Part shown: one piece after another, positions 8,729-17,105 of the stretch
Numbering within the stretch: the stretch's first letter is position 1
How the letters are laid out: every line of letters starts with the position of its first letter
Assembly (NCBI GenBank): GCA_035627375.1
Contig: DASPLX010000027.1
Span: forward strand, 1 to 64,000
Length of the DNA: 64,000 nt
Reading direction: 5' to 3'
Source: DASPLX01 sp035627375
Lineage (GTDB): Bacteria > Pseudomonadota > Gammaproteobacteria > Burkholderiales > Burkholderiaceae_D
Notes under the pieces: model-generated
The model's input: the letters and a program-made list of their open reading frames with translations, nothing else
Database searches by the model: none
What the model was told of the DNA's origin: nothing
Made by a program: the position numbers and the translations under genes

Positions 8729-10717
8729 ATGCAGTATTTCGTGACGGGGGCAACGGGCTTCATCGGCAAACGGTTGGTCAAGAAGCTGTTGAGCCGCAAG
8801 GGCAATGTCGTGTACTTTTTGATGCGCGAAGAGAGCCGCGACAAGTTGCCGGCGCTGCTCGAATACTGGGAGACCAGCAAGGCCCGCGCGATTCCCGTCT
8901 ACGGCGACCTGCGCGCCGCCAAGCTCGGCGTTTCCAAGGAAGACGTCAAGGCCCTGTCGAAGAACATCGATCATTTCTTTCATCTTGCCGCGATCTACGA
9001 TCTGGGCGCGGACGCCGAGGAGCAAATGGCGGTCAACGTGGAAGGCACGCGCAATGCCGTCGCGTTTGCCAACGCCATCGGCGCCGGCTGCCTGCATCAT
9101 GTGAGCTCGATCGCCGCAGCCGGCATGTTCGAAGGCATCTTCCGGGAAGACATGTTCGAGGAGGCGGAGAATCTCGACCATCCTTATTTCGCCACGAAGC
9201 ACGAGTCGGAAAAGATCGTGCGCAATGAAACCAAGGGGGCCTTCCGCGTCTATCGTCCCGGCATGGTGGTCGGCGACTCGAAGACCGGCGAGATGGACAA
9301 GATCGACGGCCCGTATTACTTCTTCAAGCTCATCCAGCGTATCCGTCAGATGCTGCCGCCGTGGATGCCGATGATCGGCATCGAGGGCGGCCGGGTGAAC
9401 ATCGTGCCGGTCGATTACGTGGTCGACGCGATGGACTACATTGCGCATCAGCCCAAGCTCGACGGCAAGTGTTTCCACCTGACCGATCCCGAGCCGATGC
9501 GCGTCGGCGACGTGCTCAACACCTTCGCGCGGGCAGCGCATGCGCCGACGATGGGCGTGCGCATCAACGCGGCGCTGTTCGGTTTCATTCCAAAATCGAT
9601 CAAGAAGGGCATGATGGCATTGACGCCCGTACGCCGCGTCCGCAATGCCTTGATGAAGGATCTCGGCCTGCCCGAGGACATGATGCAGTTCATCAATTAT
9701 CCGACCCGCTTCGATAACCGGGAAGCCGCGGCGGTGCTCAAGGGGAGCGGCATATCCTGCCCGCGGCTCGACGACTACGCTTATCGCCTGTGGGATTACT
9801 GGGAACGCAATCTCGATCCGGACCTGTTCATCGATCGCACGCTGCGCGGCCAGGTCGCCGGTAAGGTCGTGCTGGTCACCGGAGGCTCGTCCGGTATCGG
9901 CCTGGCGGCTGCGCACAAGCTGGCGGAAGCGGGCGCCATCACGATCATTTGCGGCCGCGACGAAGACAAGCTGGCGCAAGCGAAGAAGGAGATCAACGAC
10001 CGCGGCTTCGACGTCGTCACCTACTCGGTCGACGTGGCCAACATGGAAGATTGCGACCGCTTCGTGAAGCTGTTGATCGAGAACCACGGCGGCGTCGATG
10101 TGCTCATCAACAACGCGGGCCGTTCCATCCGTCGCGGCATCGAGTCGAGCTACGACCGTTTCCACGACTTCGAGCGCACGATGCAGCTCAATTATTTCGG
10201 TGCTTTGCGCCTGACCATGGGCCTGCTGCCGAAGATGGGCGAAAGGAAGAGCGGTCATGTGATCAATATTTCGTCGATCGGCGTGCTGACCAATGCGCCG
10301 CGCTTCTCCGCTTATGTCGCTTCCAAGGCGGCGCTCGATGCCTGGACCCGTTGCGCGGCATCGGAATTCGCCGACGTCGGCGTCAAGTTCACCACCATCA
10401 ACATGCCGCTGGTCCGTACGCCGATGATCGCGCCGACCAAGATCTATCAAAACGTGCCGACGCTGACGCCCGACGATGCCGCCGACATGATCGCGCAAGC
10501 TATCGTGTACAAGCCGGTGCGCATCGCGACCCGCCTCGGTATCCTGGGCGAAGTCTTGCATGCGCTGGTGCCGCGCGTGGCGCAGATCATCATGAACACC
10601 AGCTTCCGCATGTTCCCGGACTCCGACGCGGCGAAGGGGCCGGGCGATAAGAAGGCGTTGCAGATGAATGCCGACCAGATCGCCTTGCAGCAGCTATTGC
10701 GGGGCGTGCACTTCTAA
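8729..10717 (+). CDS. Two-domain fatty acyl-CoA reductase (alcohol-forming type)
   Basis: Protein of 662 residues made of two fused short-chain dehydrogenase domains. The N-terminal extended-SDR domain has FVTGATGFIG (residues 5-13) and a YxxxK site at Tyr153/Lys157 (HPYFATKHESEK); the C-terminal classical SDR domain has VLVTGGSSGIG near 380, NNAG, and Tyr529/Lys533 (SAYVASKAAL). From memory, length, domain order and long stretches such as EMDKIDGPYYFFKLIQRIR and NIVPVDYVVDAMDYIAHQ closely match the Marinobacter enzyme that reduces fatty acyl-CoA to fatty alcohol in wax-ester synthesis. The exact substrate here is unproven. It is divergent from the phasin gene and ends with a strong terminator. 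Confidence 0.85.
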   Translation: MQYFVTGATGFIGKRLVKKLLSRKGNVVYFLMREESRDKLPALLEYWETSKARAIPVYGDLRAAKLGVSKEDVKALSKNIDHFFHLAAIYDLGADAEEQMAVNVEGTRNAVAFANAIGAGCLHHVSSIAAAGMFEGIFREDMFEEAENLDHPYFATKHESEKIVRNETKGAFRVYRPGMVVGDSKTGEMDKIDGPYYFFKLIQRIRQMLPPWMPMIGIEGGRVNIVPVDYVVDAMDYIAHQPKLDGKCFHLTDPEPMRVGDVLNTFARAAHAPTMGVRINAALFGFIPKSIKKGMMALTPVRRVRNALMKDLGLPEDMMQFINYPTRFDNREAAAVLKGSGISCPRLDDYAYRLWDYWERNLDPDLFIDRTLRGQVAGKVVLVTGGSSGIGLAAAHKLAEAGAITIICGRDEDKLAQAKKEINDRGFDVVTYSVDVANMEDCDRFVKLLIENHGGVDVLINNAGRSIRRGIESSYDRFHDFERTMQLNYFGALRLTMGLLPKMGERKSGHVINISSIGVLTNAPRFSAYVASKAALDAWTRCAASEFADVGVKFTTINMPLVRTPMIAPTKIYQNVPTLTPDDAADMIAQAIVYKPVRIATRLGILGEVLHALVPRVAQIIMNTSFRMFPDSDAAKGPGDKKALQMNADQIALQQLLRGVHF

Positions 10718-10726
10718 GCCATGCGC

Positions 10727-10754
10727 AAGGCCGGATCGAAATCCGGCCTTTTTT
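10727..10754 (+). terminator. Intrinsic terminator after the acyl-CoA reductase
   Basis: AAGGCCGGAT (10727-10736), loop CGAA, ATCCGGCCTT (10741-10750), followed by a T-run to 10754. The T-run touches the stop codon of the opposing fasciclin gene. Confidence 0.9.
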
Positions 10755-11227
10755 CATTCCTCGCCGGGCAACACCAGCGTATCGATTTCGTGAATCACGC
10801 CGTTGTCCGCCAAGATGTCGCTTTGCGTGACCTTCGCGTCGCCGACGGAGATCATGCCGTTATCGGATTCGAGACGCAAAGGCTTGCCATCGAGGGTCGG
10901 TATCTCGCCTGGCTTGGCTTCGGCCGAGACGATTTTGCCGGGCACCACATGATGGGCCAGGATATCAGTCAGGCGCGCCTTGTCCTTCGTTAACGTTTCC
11001 CACGTTCCTTTGGGCAGTTTGGCGATCGCCTGATCGGAAGGCGCGAACACCGTGAACGGTCCCGGATTTTTCAAGGTATCGGCCAGTCCGGAACTCCTCA
11101 GTGCGGCGCTGAACGTCTTGAACGACGTCGAGCGCGACATCGTGTCGACGACATCGAAGCCGAACGCCGGGGCAGATCCGATCGACAGCGCAGCCGTCAA
11201 GATAAAAGCGGGGATCGAGTGTTTCAA
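10754..11227 (-). CDS. Secreted fasciclin (FAS1) domain protein
   Basis: Protein of 157 residues when read from a TTG at 11227, which has a strong GAGGAG ribosome site 9-15 bases upstream and yields a compact signal peptide (MKHSIPAFILTAALSIGSAP, cleavage likely after AFG). An in-frame ATG at 11272 would add 15 charged residues in front. The mature part is one FAS1 domain: TFKTF-like start, GPFTVFAPSDQAIAKLP (the H1 box), ILAHHVVPGKI, and NGVIHEIDTLVLP (the H2 end). FAS1 proteins are extracytoplasmic adhesion or binding modules. Length is typical of single-domain bacterial forms. It stands alone and converges on the acyl-CoA reductase gene. Confidence 0.85.
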   Translation of the reverse strand: MKHSIPAFILTAALSIGSAPAFGFDVVDTMSRSTSFKTFSAALRSSGLADTLKNPGPFTVFAPSDQAIAKLPKGTWETLTKDKARLTDILAHHVVPGKIVSAEAKPGEIPTLDGKPLRLESDNGMISVGDAKVTQSDILADNGVIHEIDTLVLPGEE

Positions 11228-11316
11228 GTTAAACTTGCTCCTCGAAAAAAGCGGATTTCGGGTCGCTCGCATATCGTTTATAGAGGTGCCCGGGGTTCGG
11301 AAAAGTTCCGCCTTGA

Positions 11317-11994
11317 ATGAGCTCCACGCCACCGAAACCCATGACCGTCCTGGACCACATCGTCATCGTCGCCGCTTCTTTGCCGGAAGGCCTTGACTAT
11401 TGCGAAGCGCAGCTTGGCGTCCGGCCGCCGAAGGGAGGCGAGCATCCGCGCATGGGAACGCATAATCATCTCCTGAAGCTGGGAGCCGGCGTCTTTCTCG
11501 AAGTGATTGCCATCAATCCCGCAGCCGATGCTCCGGCCGGCCCACGCTGGTTCGGCATGGATTCCCCGCAGCAGCGAACACGCTGCGCAAACGGACCCTA
11601 TCCGGCAACCTTCGTCGTCCGAACCAAGAATATTGCGGCGACGGCCAACCGCTTGCCGGAAGTCGGCGCGGTGCAAGACATGACGCGCGGTGTCTTGCAA
11701 TGGAAGATCACCATCCCGGAGGACGGTTTGCTGGTGGAGGGCGGAACCCTGCCCAGCTTGATCGAATGGCCGGAAAGCGTCGAACCGACGGATTTCATGC
11801 CGGATGCCGGCTATCGATTGCTTCGGCTCGAGGCGCATCACCCGCAGCCCCAGGTTCTGCGCAGGAAATGGGATTTGATCGGTCTGGCGGACGATCGCCT
11901 GTCCATCCGGGCCTGCGGCAGCGAGGCGGCGCCTTATCTTGTCGCCGTCATCGACACTCCCGCCGGCCGCAAGACAATTTCAGGAAAAGCATGA
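11317..11994 (+). CDS. VOC superfamily (glyoxalase-like) protein
   Basis: Protein of about 225 residues; ATG 11341 (MTVLDHIVIVAASLPEGLDY) is an alternative start with no better ribosome site. The pattern LDHIVIVAASLPEGLDYCE, GTHNHLLKLGAGVFLEVIAI and RWFGMD is the Glyoxalase_3-like branch of the vicinal-oxygen-chelate fold, in which His in LDHIV and Glu in FLEVI are probable metal ligands. Members include dioxygenases and lyases but most of this branch is uncharacterised. The following GNAT gene begins 8 bases after its stop, so the two are likely cotranscribed. Confidence 0.75.
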   Translation: MSSTPPKPMTVLDHIVIVAASLPEGLDYCEAQLGVRPPKGGEHPRMGTHNHLLKLGAGVFLEVIAINPAADAPAGPRWFGMDSPQQRTRCANGPYPATFVVRTKNIAATANRLPEVGAVQDMTRGVLQWKITIPEDGLLVEGGTLPSLIEWPESVEPTDFMPDAGYRLLRLEAHHPQPQVLRRKWDLIGLADDRLSIRACGSEAAPYLVAVIDTPAGRKTISGKA

Positions 11995-12001
11995 CCGGCA
12001 A

Positions 12002-12514
12002 ATGAATACGATCGAATTCGAAAGACTCGAAAGCGCTACGATCTCGGCGGAACAACTCGCGGCGCTTGCGCGCGTCGTGCTCGCGGCTCCCGCCTACAGC
12101 ATGACGGTGAAGGGAAGGCTTCCTTCCTTGGACGAGGTGCCGGAAATGCTCGCGGACCTGCCTCCCGGATACGCCTTATCCGAGAAGTTCTTCTATGGGA
12201 TCCATGCAGACGGCAAGATGATCGGATGCGCCGATATTTTGCGCGGCTGGAAGCATGCAAGACAAAGCATGGTCGGCCTGCTGCTGTTCGACGAAACCTT
12301 CCAGGGGCGCGGCTTCGGTACGCTCGCTTGCCGGAAGATCGAGGAGATCGTGCGCTCCTGGCAGGGCATGGAGTCCATTCGCATCGGCGTCAATGAATCC
12401 AACACGAAAGGCTTCGCGTTCTGGCGCAAGATGGGCTTCAAGGAAACCGGGGAGCGGAGCTCGCTTCCGGATTACATCTCCGATACGATCATTCTCGAAA
12501 AGCCGCTGTGGTGA
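12002..12514 (+). CDS. GNAT family N-acetyltransferase
   Basis: Protein of 170 residues. The acetyl-CoA binding motif A is clear in LLLFDETFQGRGFGTLACRK (the Q/RxxGxG/A pattern as QGRGFG), followed by the conserved motif B region NESNTKGFAFWRKMGFKETGE. Such enzymes move an acetyl group from acetyl-CoA to an amine of a small molecule or protein; the substrate cannot be told from sequence. It follows the VOC gene closely and converges on the alpha/beta hydrolase gene with a single base between stops. Confidence 0.85.
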   Translation: MNTIEFERLESATISAEQLAALARVVLAAPAYSMTVKGRLPSLDEVPEMLADLPPGYALSEKFFYGIHADGKMIGCADILRGWKHARQSMVGLLLFDETFQGRGFGTLACRKIEEIVRSWQGMESIRIGVNESNTKGFAFWRKMGFKETGERSSLPDYISDTIILEKPLW

Positions 12515-12515
12515 T

Positions 12516-13490
12516 CTATTCGGCGGCGACCCGGCTCTCCGCCTGCGTTCCGGCCGTTCGCGACGCCTCCTTTATCTCGTCGATCACGATGGCTTGCACC
12601 TTGGGATGCAGGGCGAGCGCAACATGGCCGATACCGTGCAGCTCGATATTTCTTGCGCCCGGCAGATGCGACGAAGTTTGCGGCGATATGATGTTGTCGT
12701 GATGCGAGTAGATCGAAACGAACAAGGCGCGGACGGCATCGTTCTCGCCGGCCTGCAATGCTCGCAGCCACTCGCTCGATATGCCTCGCGCTCCGTCCGG
12801 CGTCCATCGCATCTGCTCGGTATTCAGGCCGATGCCGTGGCGCGCGAGCGCCGTTCCATGATGCGGCGTGCCGAGCGTGATGGCCTTCGCAATGCGTATG
12901 CTGCCGTGATCGCGCAAATAAGCGCGCGCGACCAGGCCGCCCATGCTGTGGGCTAGGATGACGATCTTCCGTTGCCCAGTCTCGCGGCATAGCGTTTCGA
13001 CGGCATCGTGCACGCTGGCGGCATAGGCATCGATCGAGCCGAACACGGGCTCGAGATCGACGGCGTAATGCGTGATGCTCGCCTTTCGTAACGCATCGCT
13101 CATCGCTTTCCAATAACCGCTGTTGCAGCCGTAGCCATGGACAAGAAGCACCGGCAGCGTGGCAGGATCGCTGGCGACATGCTTGTCGAAGCGCTGGAAG
13201 GGCATGCTCCAGGACGAACTCCACATCGTTGCGCGAAATTCCTGCGCGATCAGAAGCAGGCTCTGCAACCAGTTGAGGCGGTAGGCGGCGGGAAGCGGGC
13301 TGCGAAAGCGTCTTGCAAGGAAGAAGTTGTTGACGGTGATCGCGGCGCGGAGTGCGAGCACCGCGGCCAAGCCAAACGCGACGGCAAGCGCCGGATTGTC
13401 GAGCTGCCAGAGCTTGATTGCCCAAATGCTTGCCGCAACGGCAGCGATCGCTTGCATTAAAAGCAGCATGCGGGTAATGCTTGCAATCAT
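12516..13490 (-). CDS. Membrane-anchored alpha/beta hydrolase (lipase-like)
   Basis: Protein of 324 residues. Two hydrophobic segments at the N-terminus (LLLMQAIAAVAASIWAIKLW and LAVAFGLAAVLALRAAI) suggest anchoring in the inner membrane. The hydrolase domain begins near residue 112 with the oxyanion strand PVLLVHGYGCNSGYW; the nucleophile elbow is ILAHSMGGLVAR with Ser in AHSMGG, and the catalytic His is probably in HGIGHVALA. The GTPHHGTALA segment is typical of triacylglycerol lipase and PGAP1-like families. It is followed in the same direction by no close gene, while the GMC oxidoreductase ends 16 bases upstream, so they could share a transcript. Confidence 0.82.
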   Translation of the reverse strand: MIASITRMLLLMQAIAAVAASIWAIKLWQLDNPALAVAFGLAAVLALRAAITVNNFFLARRFRSPLPAAYRLNWLQSLLLIAQEFRATMWSSSWSMPFQRFDKHVASDPATLPVLLVHGYGCNSGYWKAMSDALRKASITHYAVDLEPVFGSIDAYAASVHDAVETLCRETGQRKIVILAHSMGGLVARAYLRDHGSIRIAKAITLGTPHHGTALARHGIGLNTEQMRWTPDGARGISSEWLRALQAGENDAVRALFVSIYSHHDNIISPQTSSHLPGARNIELHGIGHVALALHPKVQAIVIDEIKEASRTAGTQAESRVAAE

Positions 13491-13506
13491 CGCAGTGGCT
13501 CGTATG

Positions 13507-15195
13507 TCAGGTGGCGACCATCTTCGGCGCCGGTTTGCCGGTCATGCTTTCGGCAAGTTTGCTCGCCATGCGCGAGGTAATGCCGTAAATCGACAGTTGG
13601 GGGTTGGCGCCGATGGAAGTCGGAAACAAGGATCCGTCGTGTACCGACAGGTTGTCGATGCCATGATAGCGGCCATCTGACCTCACGATGCCAAGTTTTT
13701 CGTCATCGGACATCGTACAGCCGCCCATGACGTGCGCCGATACAACACGTGCGAGCAAGGGCTTGTAGGGCAAGGCCTCGATTGCCTTTTTCGCACTTGC
13801 CCAAGTGGTGTAGCTGTCGGCCATTTCATGCACCGGATGAACGCTTTTCGCGCCGGCCGCGAACTGGATTTCGGCCATCGTGAGCAACGCGCGCTTGACG
13901 CCATCCCAGATGAAATCGTTCAGGGGATAGTCCAGCACCGGCGACCCGTCTTCGCGCAATTGCACGCTGCCGCCCGCGGAATGGTCATGAAAACCGTCAC
14001 GCAAGAGCGCCAGCAGCACATGCGTATTCGAGAACCGTTTCATCATCTCGGCATGGCGGCTGCCGAAGCCCTGCATCGTCGACGAGAACAGCAGGGGATG
14101 CAGCGGCGGAGCCTCGAGCTTGTAGCCGATGGGGCCGTCGATCGCCTGCGTCTCGAGGAAATGATCGGAATAGATCGTTTGCGGAGCGCCTGCATAGCCA
14201 TTGACCGCGTGGTCGAACAGCGAGGCGGAAATGATGGTCGGATGCAGGAAGGTGCGCTTGCCGAGGAGTCCGTGCGGATCGGGCGCCTTCGAGCGCAGCA
14301 GCAGCGCGGGAGAATTGATGGCGCCGCCGGCCACGACATAGTGCTTGGCACGGACCGTGACGGTCTTGCCGGATGCTTGCAAGCCGTTCGCGTCGAGCGC
14401 GGTGCAATGCAATCCCTCGACCTTATCGCCTTCGATCAGAAGCCGTTCGGCGCGGGCGCGCGTCACCAGCGTGGCGCCGGCGGCCAGGGCGGAGGGAATC
14501 GTCGTGACCAGCATCGATTGCTTGGCGTTGGTCGGGCAGCCCATGCCGCAATAGCCGAGGTTCCAGCATGCCTTGACATTGCGCAGGATCGCCGCGGCCG
14601 GGATGCCGAGCTTGGCGGCTCCGCGCCTGAGAAGATCGTTGTTCTCATTCGGCGGCGCTTGCCATACGCTGACGTTGAGCCGCTGCTCCATCATCAGGAA
14701 CCAGGGCGCCAGGGCCGCCGAGTCGTAATCCTTGAGGCCGAAATGCTTTTGCCAATGATCGAGCGTGGGATTGGGAGTCCGGAAGCTCGAGGTCCAATTG
14801 ACGGTCGTCGAGCCGCCGACGGTACGGCCTTGCAGAATGTTGATGGCTTTATCTTTGGTTTTGCGCGCCGCCGATTCTTGATAGAGAGCAGGATAGGCTT
14901 GCGCCTCGCGCATCTTGAAATCCTTGGACGATTTCAGGCTGCCTTCTTCGATCATCACGACCGCGAGGCCGGCGAGCGTCAGGATTTCGGCGGTGACTCC
15001 GCCGCCCGCGCCGGTGCCGACAATGGCGACGTCCGCCTCGATCACGCGATTGTCGGCGAGGGCGGAGGCGTCGATGACCTTCCATCCGGCGGCTAGCCCG
15101 GCCTGGATCGGATCGGGTATCGGACTTGAGGAGGGACTCGGCGCGGCGTCGCTCGCAGCCGAATTCGCCGCAATATTGTCGGTATTGTTCGTCAT
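13507..15195 (-). CDS. GMC family FAD-dependent oxidoreductase
   Basis: Protein of 562 residues. The FAD dinucleotide-binding motif is ADVAIVGTGAGGGVTAEILT near residues 56-75, after a Ser/Ala/Pro-rich N-terminal extension; GRTVGGSTTVNWTSSFRTP is the GMC signature 1 region, and the C-terminal catalytic part HVMGGCTMSDD and NPQLSIYGITSRMA carries the His/Asn pair used for alcohol oxidation. A cluster CWNLGYCGMGCPTNAKQSM is typical of the cholesterol-oxidase-like and long-chain alcohol dehydrogenase branch. Substrate is likely a sterol, sugar or long-chain alcohol. It follows its Tat-exported partner gene, starting 11 bases after that stop, and may travel with it to the periplasm. Confidence 0.87.
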   Translation of the reverse strand: MTNNTDNIAANSAASDAAPSPSSSPIPDPIQAGLAAGWKVIDASALADNRVIEADVAIVGTGAGGGVTAEILTLAGLAVVMIEEGSLKSSKDFKMREAQAYPALYQESAARKTKDKAINILQGRTVGGSTTVNWTSSFRTPNPTLDHWQKHFGLKDYDSAALAPWFLMMEQRLNVSVWQAPPNENNDLLRRGAAKLGIPAAAILRNVKACWNLGYCGMGCPTNAKQSMLVTTIPSALAAGATLVTRARAERLLIEGDKVEGLHCTALDANGLQASGKTVTVRAKHYVVAGGAINSPALLLRSKAPDPHGLLGKRTFLHPTIISASLFDHAVNGYAGAPQTIYSDHFLETQAIDGPIGYKLEAPPLHPLLFSSTMQGFGSRHAEMMKRFSNTHVLLALLRDGFHDHSAGGSVQLREDGSPVLDYPLNDFIWDGVKRALLTMAEIQFAAGAKSVHPVHEMADSYTTWASAKKAIEALPYKPLLARVVSAHVMGGCTMSDDEKLGIVRSDGRYHGIDNLSVHDGSLFPTSIGANPQLSIYGITSRMASKLAESMTGKPAPKMVAT

Positions 15196-15206
15196 GAGGG
15201 CAATTC

Positions 15207-15725
15207 TCAACTCAGTTCCTTGATCGGGCCGGGATAGCCGATTGCCGCCCAGTTCGATTCATCGGCATACCATGGGCCGATAGCGAGATCGTGCAGTGCA
15301 TGGTATGCGCTCTGCAGCAGTCCGAGCCGGTGTGTGCGCCAGCTTTGCAGGAAGGCGACGACATCCTCTTGCCTGGCATGGGCCCAGTCCTCTGGAAGGC
15401 CGACCAGGAATCGGCGCGTCGGTCCCAACACCAGCAAGCCGAACAAATCCTGGATTTCCTTTTGCGTATTGAGCGGCAATCCGGCAATGGCGGTCTGGAC
15501 GCGGGCGAGATGGGTGTCGACCGCTTGCGCGGAAGCGGGAAGGGCGCCATGCAGCAAGGCGGATGCGATGGCTCGCAATGCCGTTCGCGCTTCGTCGTCG
15601 AGAATGTACGGGGCCGGTGAAACGGGGCCTCTTGCGAGGCGATAAATGCCTCCCGTCGCAGCAAGTGCGAGTGCGCCGAACAGGCCGACTTTCAGGAAGG
15701 AGCGGCGGGAAAGTGTGGCTGCCAT
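15207..15725 (-). CDS. Tat-signal small subunit paired with the GMC oxidoreductase
   Basis: Protein of 172 residues. The N-terminus carries a twin-arginine signal, LSRRSFLKVGLFGALALAAT, so the folded protein is expected to be exported. The remainder (LDDEARTALRAIASALLHGA, then QDLFGLLVLGPTRRFL) resembles the small gamma-type subunits (gluconate 2-dehydrogenase subunit 3-like) that precede membrane-linked GMC dehydrogenases. The gene lies directly in front of the GMC gene on the same strand. I infer that it escorts the flavoprotein through the Tat system. The start at 15725 is picked because it puts the RR motif near the N-terminus. Confidence 0.75.
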   Translation of the reverse strand: MAATLSRRSFLKVGLFGALALAATGGIYRLARGPVSPAPYILDDEARTALRAIASALLHGALPASAQAVDTHLARVQTAIAGLPLNTQKEIQDLFGLLVLGPTRRFLVGLPEDWAHARQEDVVAFLQSWRTHRLGLLQSAYHALHDLAIGPWYADESNWAAIGYPGPIKELS

Positions 15726-15866
15726 GTCTCTGCTTGTAATCTTTTTTCGCAGTGTACTCCATGCGCTTTCTCTCCCGGAGCCGCAAAATAGAGCGGCGGC
15801 TCTAGAGAAAAGCAAAGATGAGTGCTGTAATGATGGAAAACGGAAACAAGGTCAGGGAGCGATTTC

Positions 15867-16565
15867 GTGAGCAAGCAGGAAATTGTTGCGATGCTGCGCG
15901 CTGCGCTGCGCGATGTCATGGCGGAACGCATGGTCGCCAAGACGGACAAGGAAACGCGGGCGGCGCGAATCGCGCTCAAGCGCTTCCAATCGCAACGCAT
16001 GGGGGGAACCCATGCCGATTTGCTCGCGTCTTCGGATACCGCCGCGGCGGCCAGATTCTTCCTGGAAGACTTGTACGGCACCCACGATATGACGCAGCGC
16101 GACGCCGATATCGAACGCATCGTTCCGACCATGGAGCGCATGTTGCCGGCGACGGCATTGCAGACGATTGCCGAGGCGATTCTGCTGGACGCCTTGTCCG
16201 AAAGCCTCGATGCGGCGATGGCGCGGCATCTGGGGATCGAATTCGACGAGAACGCCTACGTCGAAGCGTATCGCGCCGTGTCCTTGCCCGCCGATCGCGA
16301 ACGCCAGTTGGCTTATGTCCGTTCGGTCGGATTGTCTCTGTGCGAGCTGGTGCGTATCCCGTTGATCGGCGCCACGTTGAGAATGATGCGCGGACCGGCC
16401 CACATCGCGGGGCTCGGACAATTGCATGATTTTCTCGAGCGCGGGTTCCAGGCCTTCAAGGCGATGAAGGCGCCGCGTGATTTTGTCGAAACAACGATCG
16501 CGCGGGAGACCCGTATCATGCGAAACCTCTATGGCGGCGTGCCATCGCCTTTCGAGATCGAATGA
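15867..16565 (+). CDS. FFLEELY-motif family protein of unknown function
   Basis: Protein of 232 residues starting at GTG 15867, with AGGGAG 5-10 bases upstream. The mostly helical sequence contains ARFFLEDLYGTHDMTQRD near residue 62, matching a motif (FFLEELY) that names an uncharacterised family common in Burkholderiales and other proteobacteria. No signal peptide or clear membrane segment is seen, and Arg/Asp/Glu are frequent. The gene is divergent from the Tat/GMC pair and converges on the RDD gene. No function is known to me. Confidence 0.65.
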   Translation: MSKQEIVAMLRAALRDVMAERMVAKTDKETRAARIALKRFQSQRMGGTHADLLASSDTAAAARFFLEDLYGTHDMTQRDADIERIVPTMERMLPATALQTIAEAILLDALSESLDAAMARHLGIEFDENAYVEAYRAVSLPADRERQLAYVRSVGLSLCELVRIPLIGATLRMMRGPAHIAGLGQLHDFLERGFQAFKAMKAPRDFVETTIARETRIMRNLYGGVPSPFEIE

Positions 16566-16580
16566 CCTGATTCCGCCGTA

Positions 16581-17096
16581 TCACCCGCGGGCCGGCTTGG
16601 ATTGCGTTGCCGGCAGGTCGTAGGTAATCAGTCGAGTGCCGAGCAATTGATCGTGGAGGAATTGGCGATCCTTGTTCAAGAGGATTGTCATTGCCCAGAG
16701 CACCATGCCTGCCAAAATGACGGCCATGCCGGTCCACGCCTTCAAATCGAATGCATAGTCGATCGCCATTGCCGGCAAAAACCACATCCAGGCGAGAAGG
16801 TAGCGCATAACGGCCTTAAGAGCCGAAACTTGGGGGCTTCCCGGCATGATCAACCTGACGCGCCAGGTTTTCATGGCGAGCGTTTGACCGCCGTGGGTCC
16901 AGAAAAAGACGAAGTACGCGCCAAGCACGAAGAACAGCACGGCTTGGCGAGCGTGCCGCAATGTCAAGGCATGGCGGCTTTGGGTAAAGGTGTCGAACAA
17001 CCATCCGGTCAGGAACACGACGCCGAACAATAGTACGGCTTCGTAAAGCATGACAGCGAGACGGCGCTTGAGAGTGGGAGTTGCGGCGTTATTCAA
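16581..17096 (-). CDS. RDD family membrane protein
   Basis: Protein of 171 residues with about four hydrophobic segments. It has the family residues: Arg in LKRRLAVMLYEAVLLFGVVF, Asp in the GWLFDTFTQ region, and a later Asp in NKDRQFLHDQLLGTRLI. RDD proteins are inner-membrane proteins; some are reported as sodium/proton antiporters, but most have no known role. The gene is last in the leftward run sigma factor - DUF3619 - DUF3106 - RDD, starting 9 bases after the DUF3106 stop, so it belongs to that transcript. Confidence 0.85.
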   Translation of the reverse strand: MNNAATPTLKRRLAVMLYEAVLLFGVVFLTGWLFDTFTQSRHALTLRHARQAVLFFVLGAYFVFFWTHGGQTLAMKTWRVRLIMPGSPQVSALKAVMRYLLAWMWFLPAMAIDYAFDLKAWTGMAVILAGMVLWAMTILLNKDRQFLHDQLLGTRLITYDLPATQSKPARG

Positions 17097-17105
17097 TGGT
17101 GTTTC

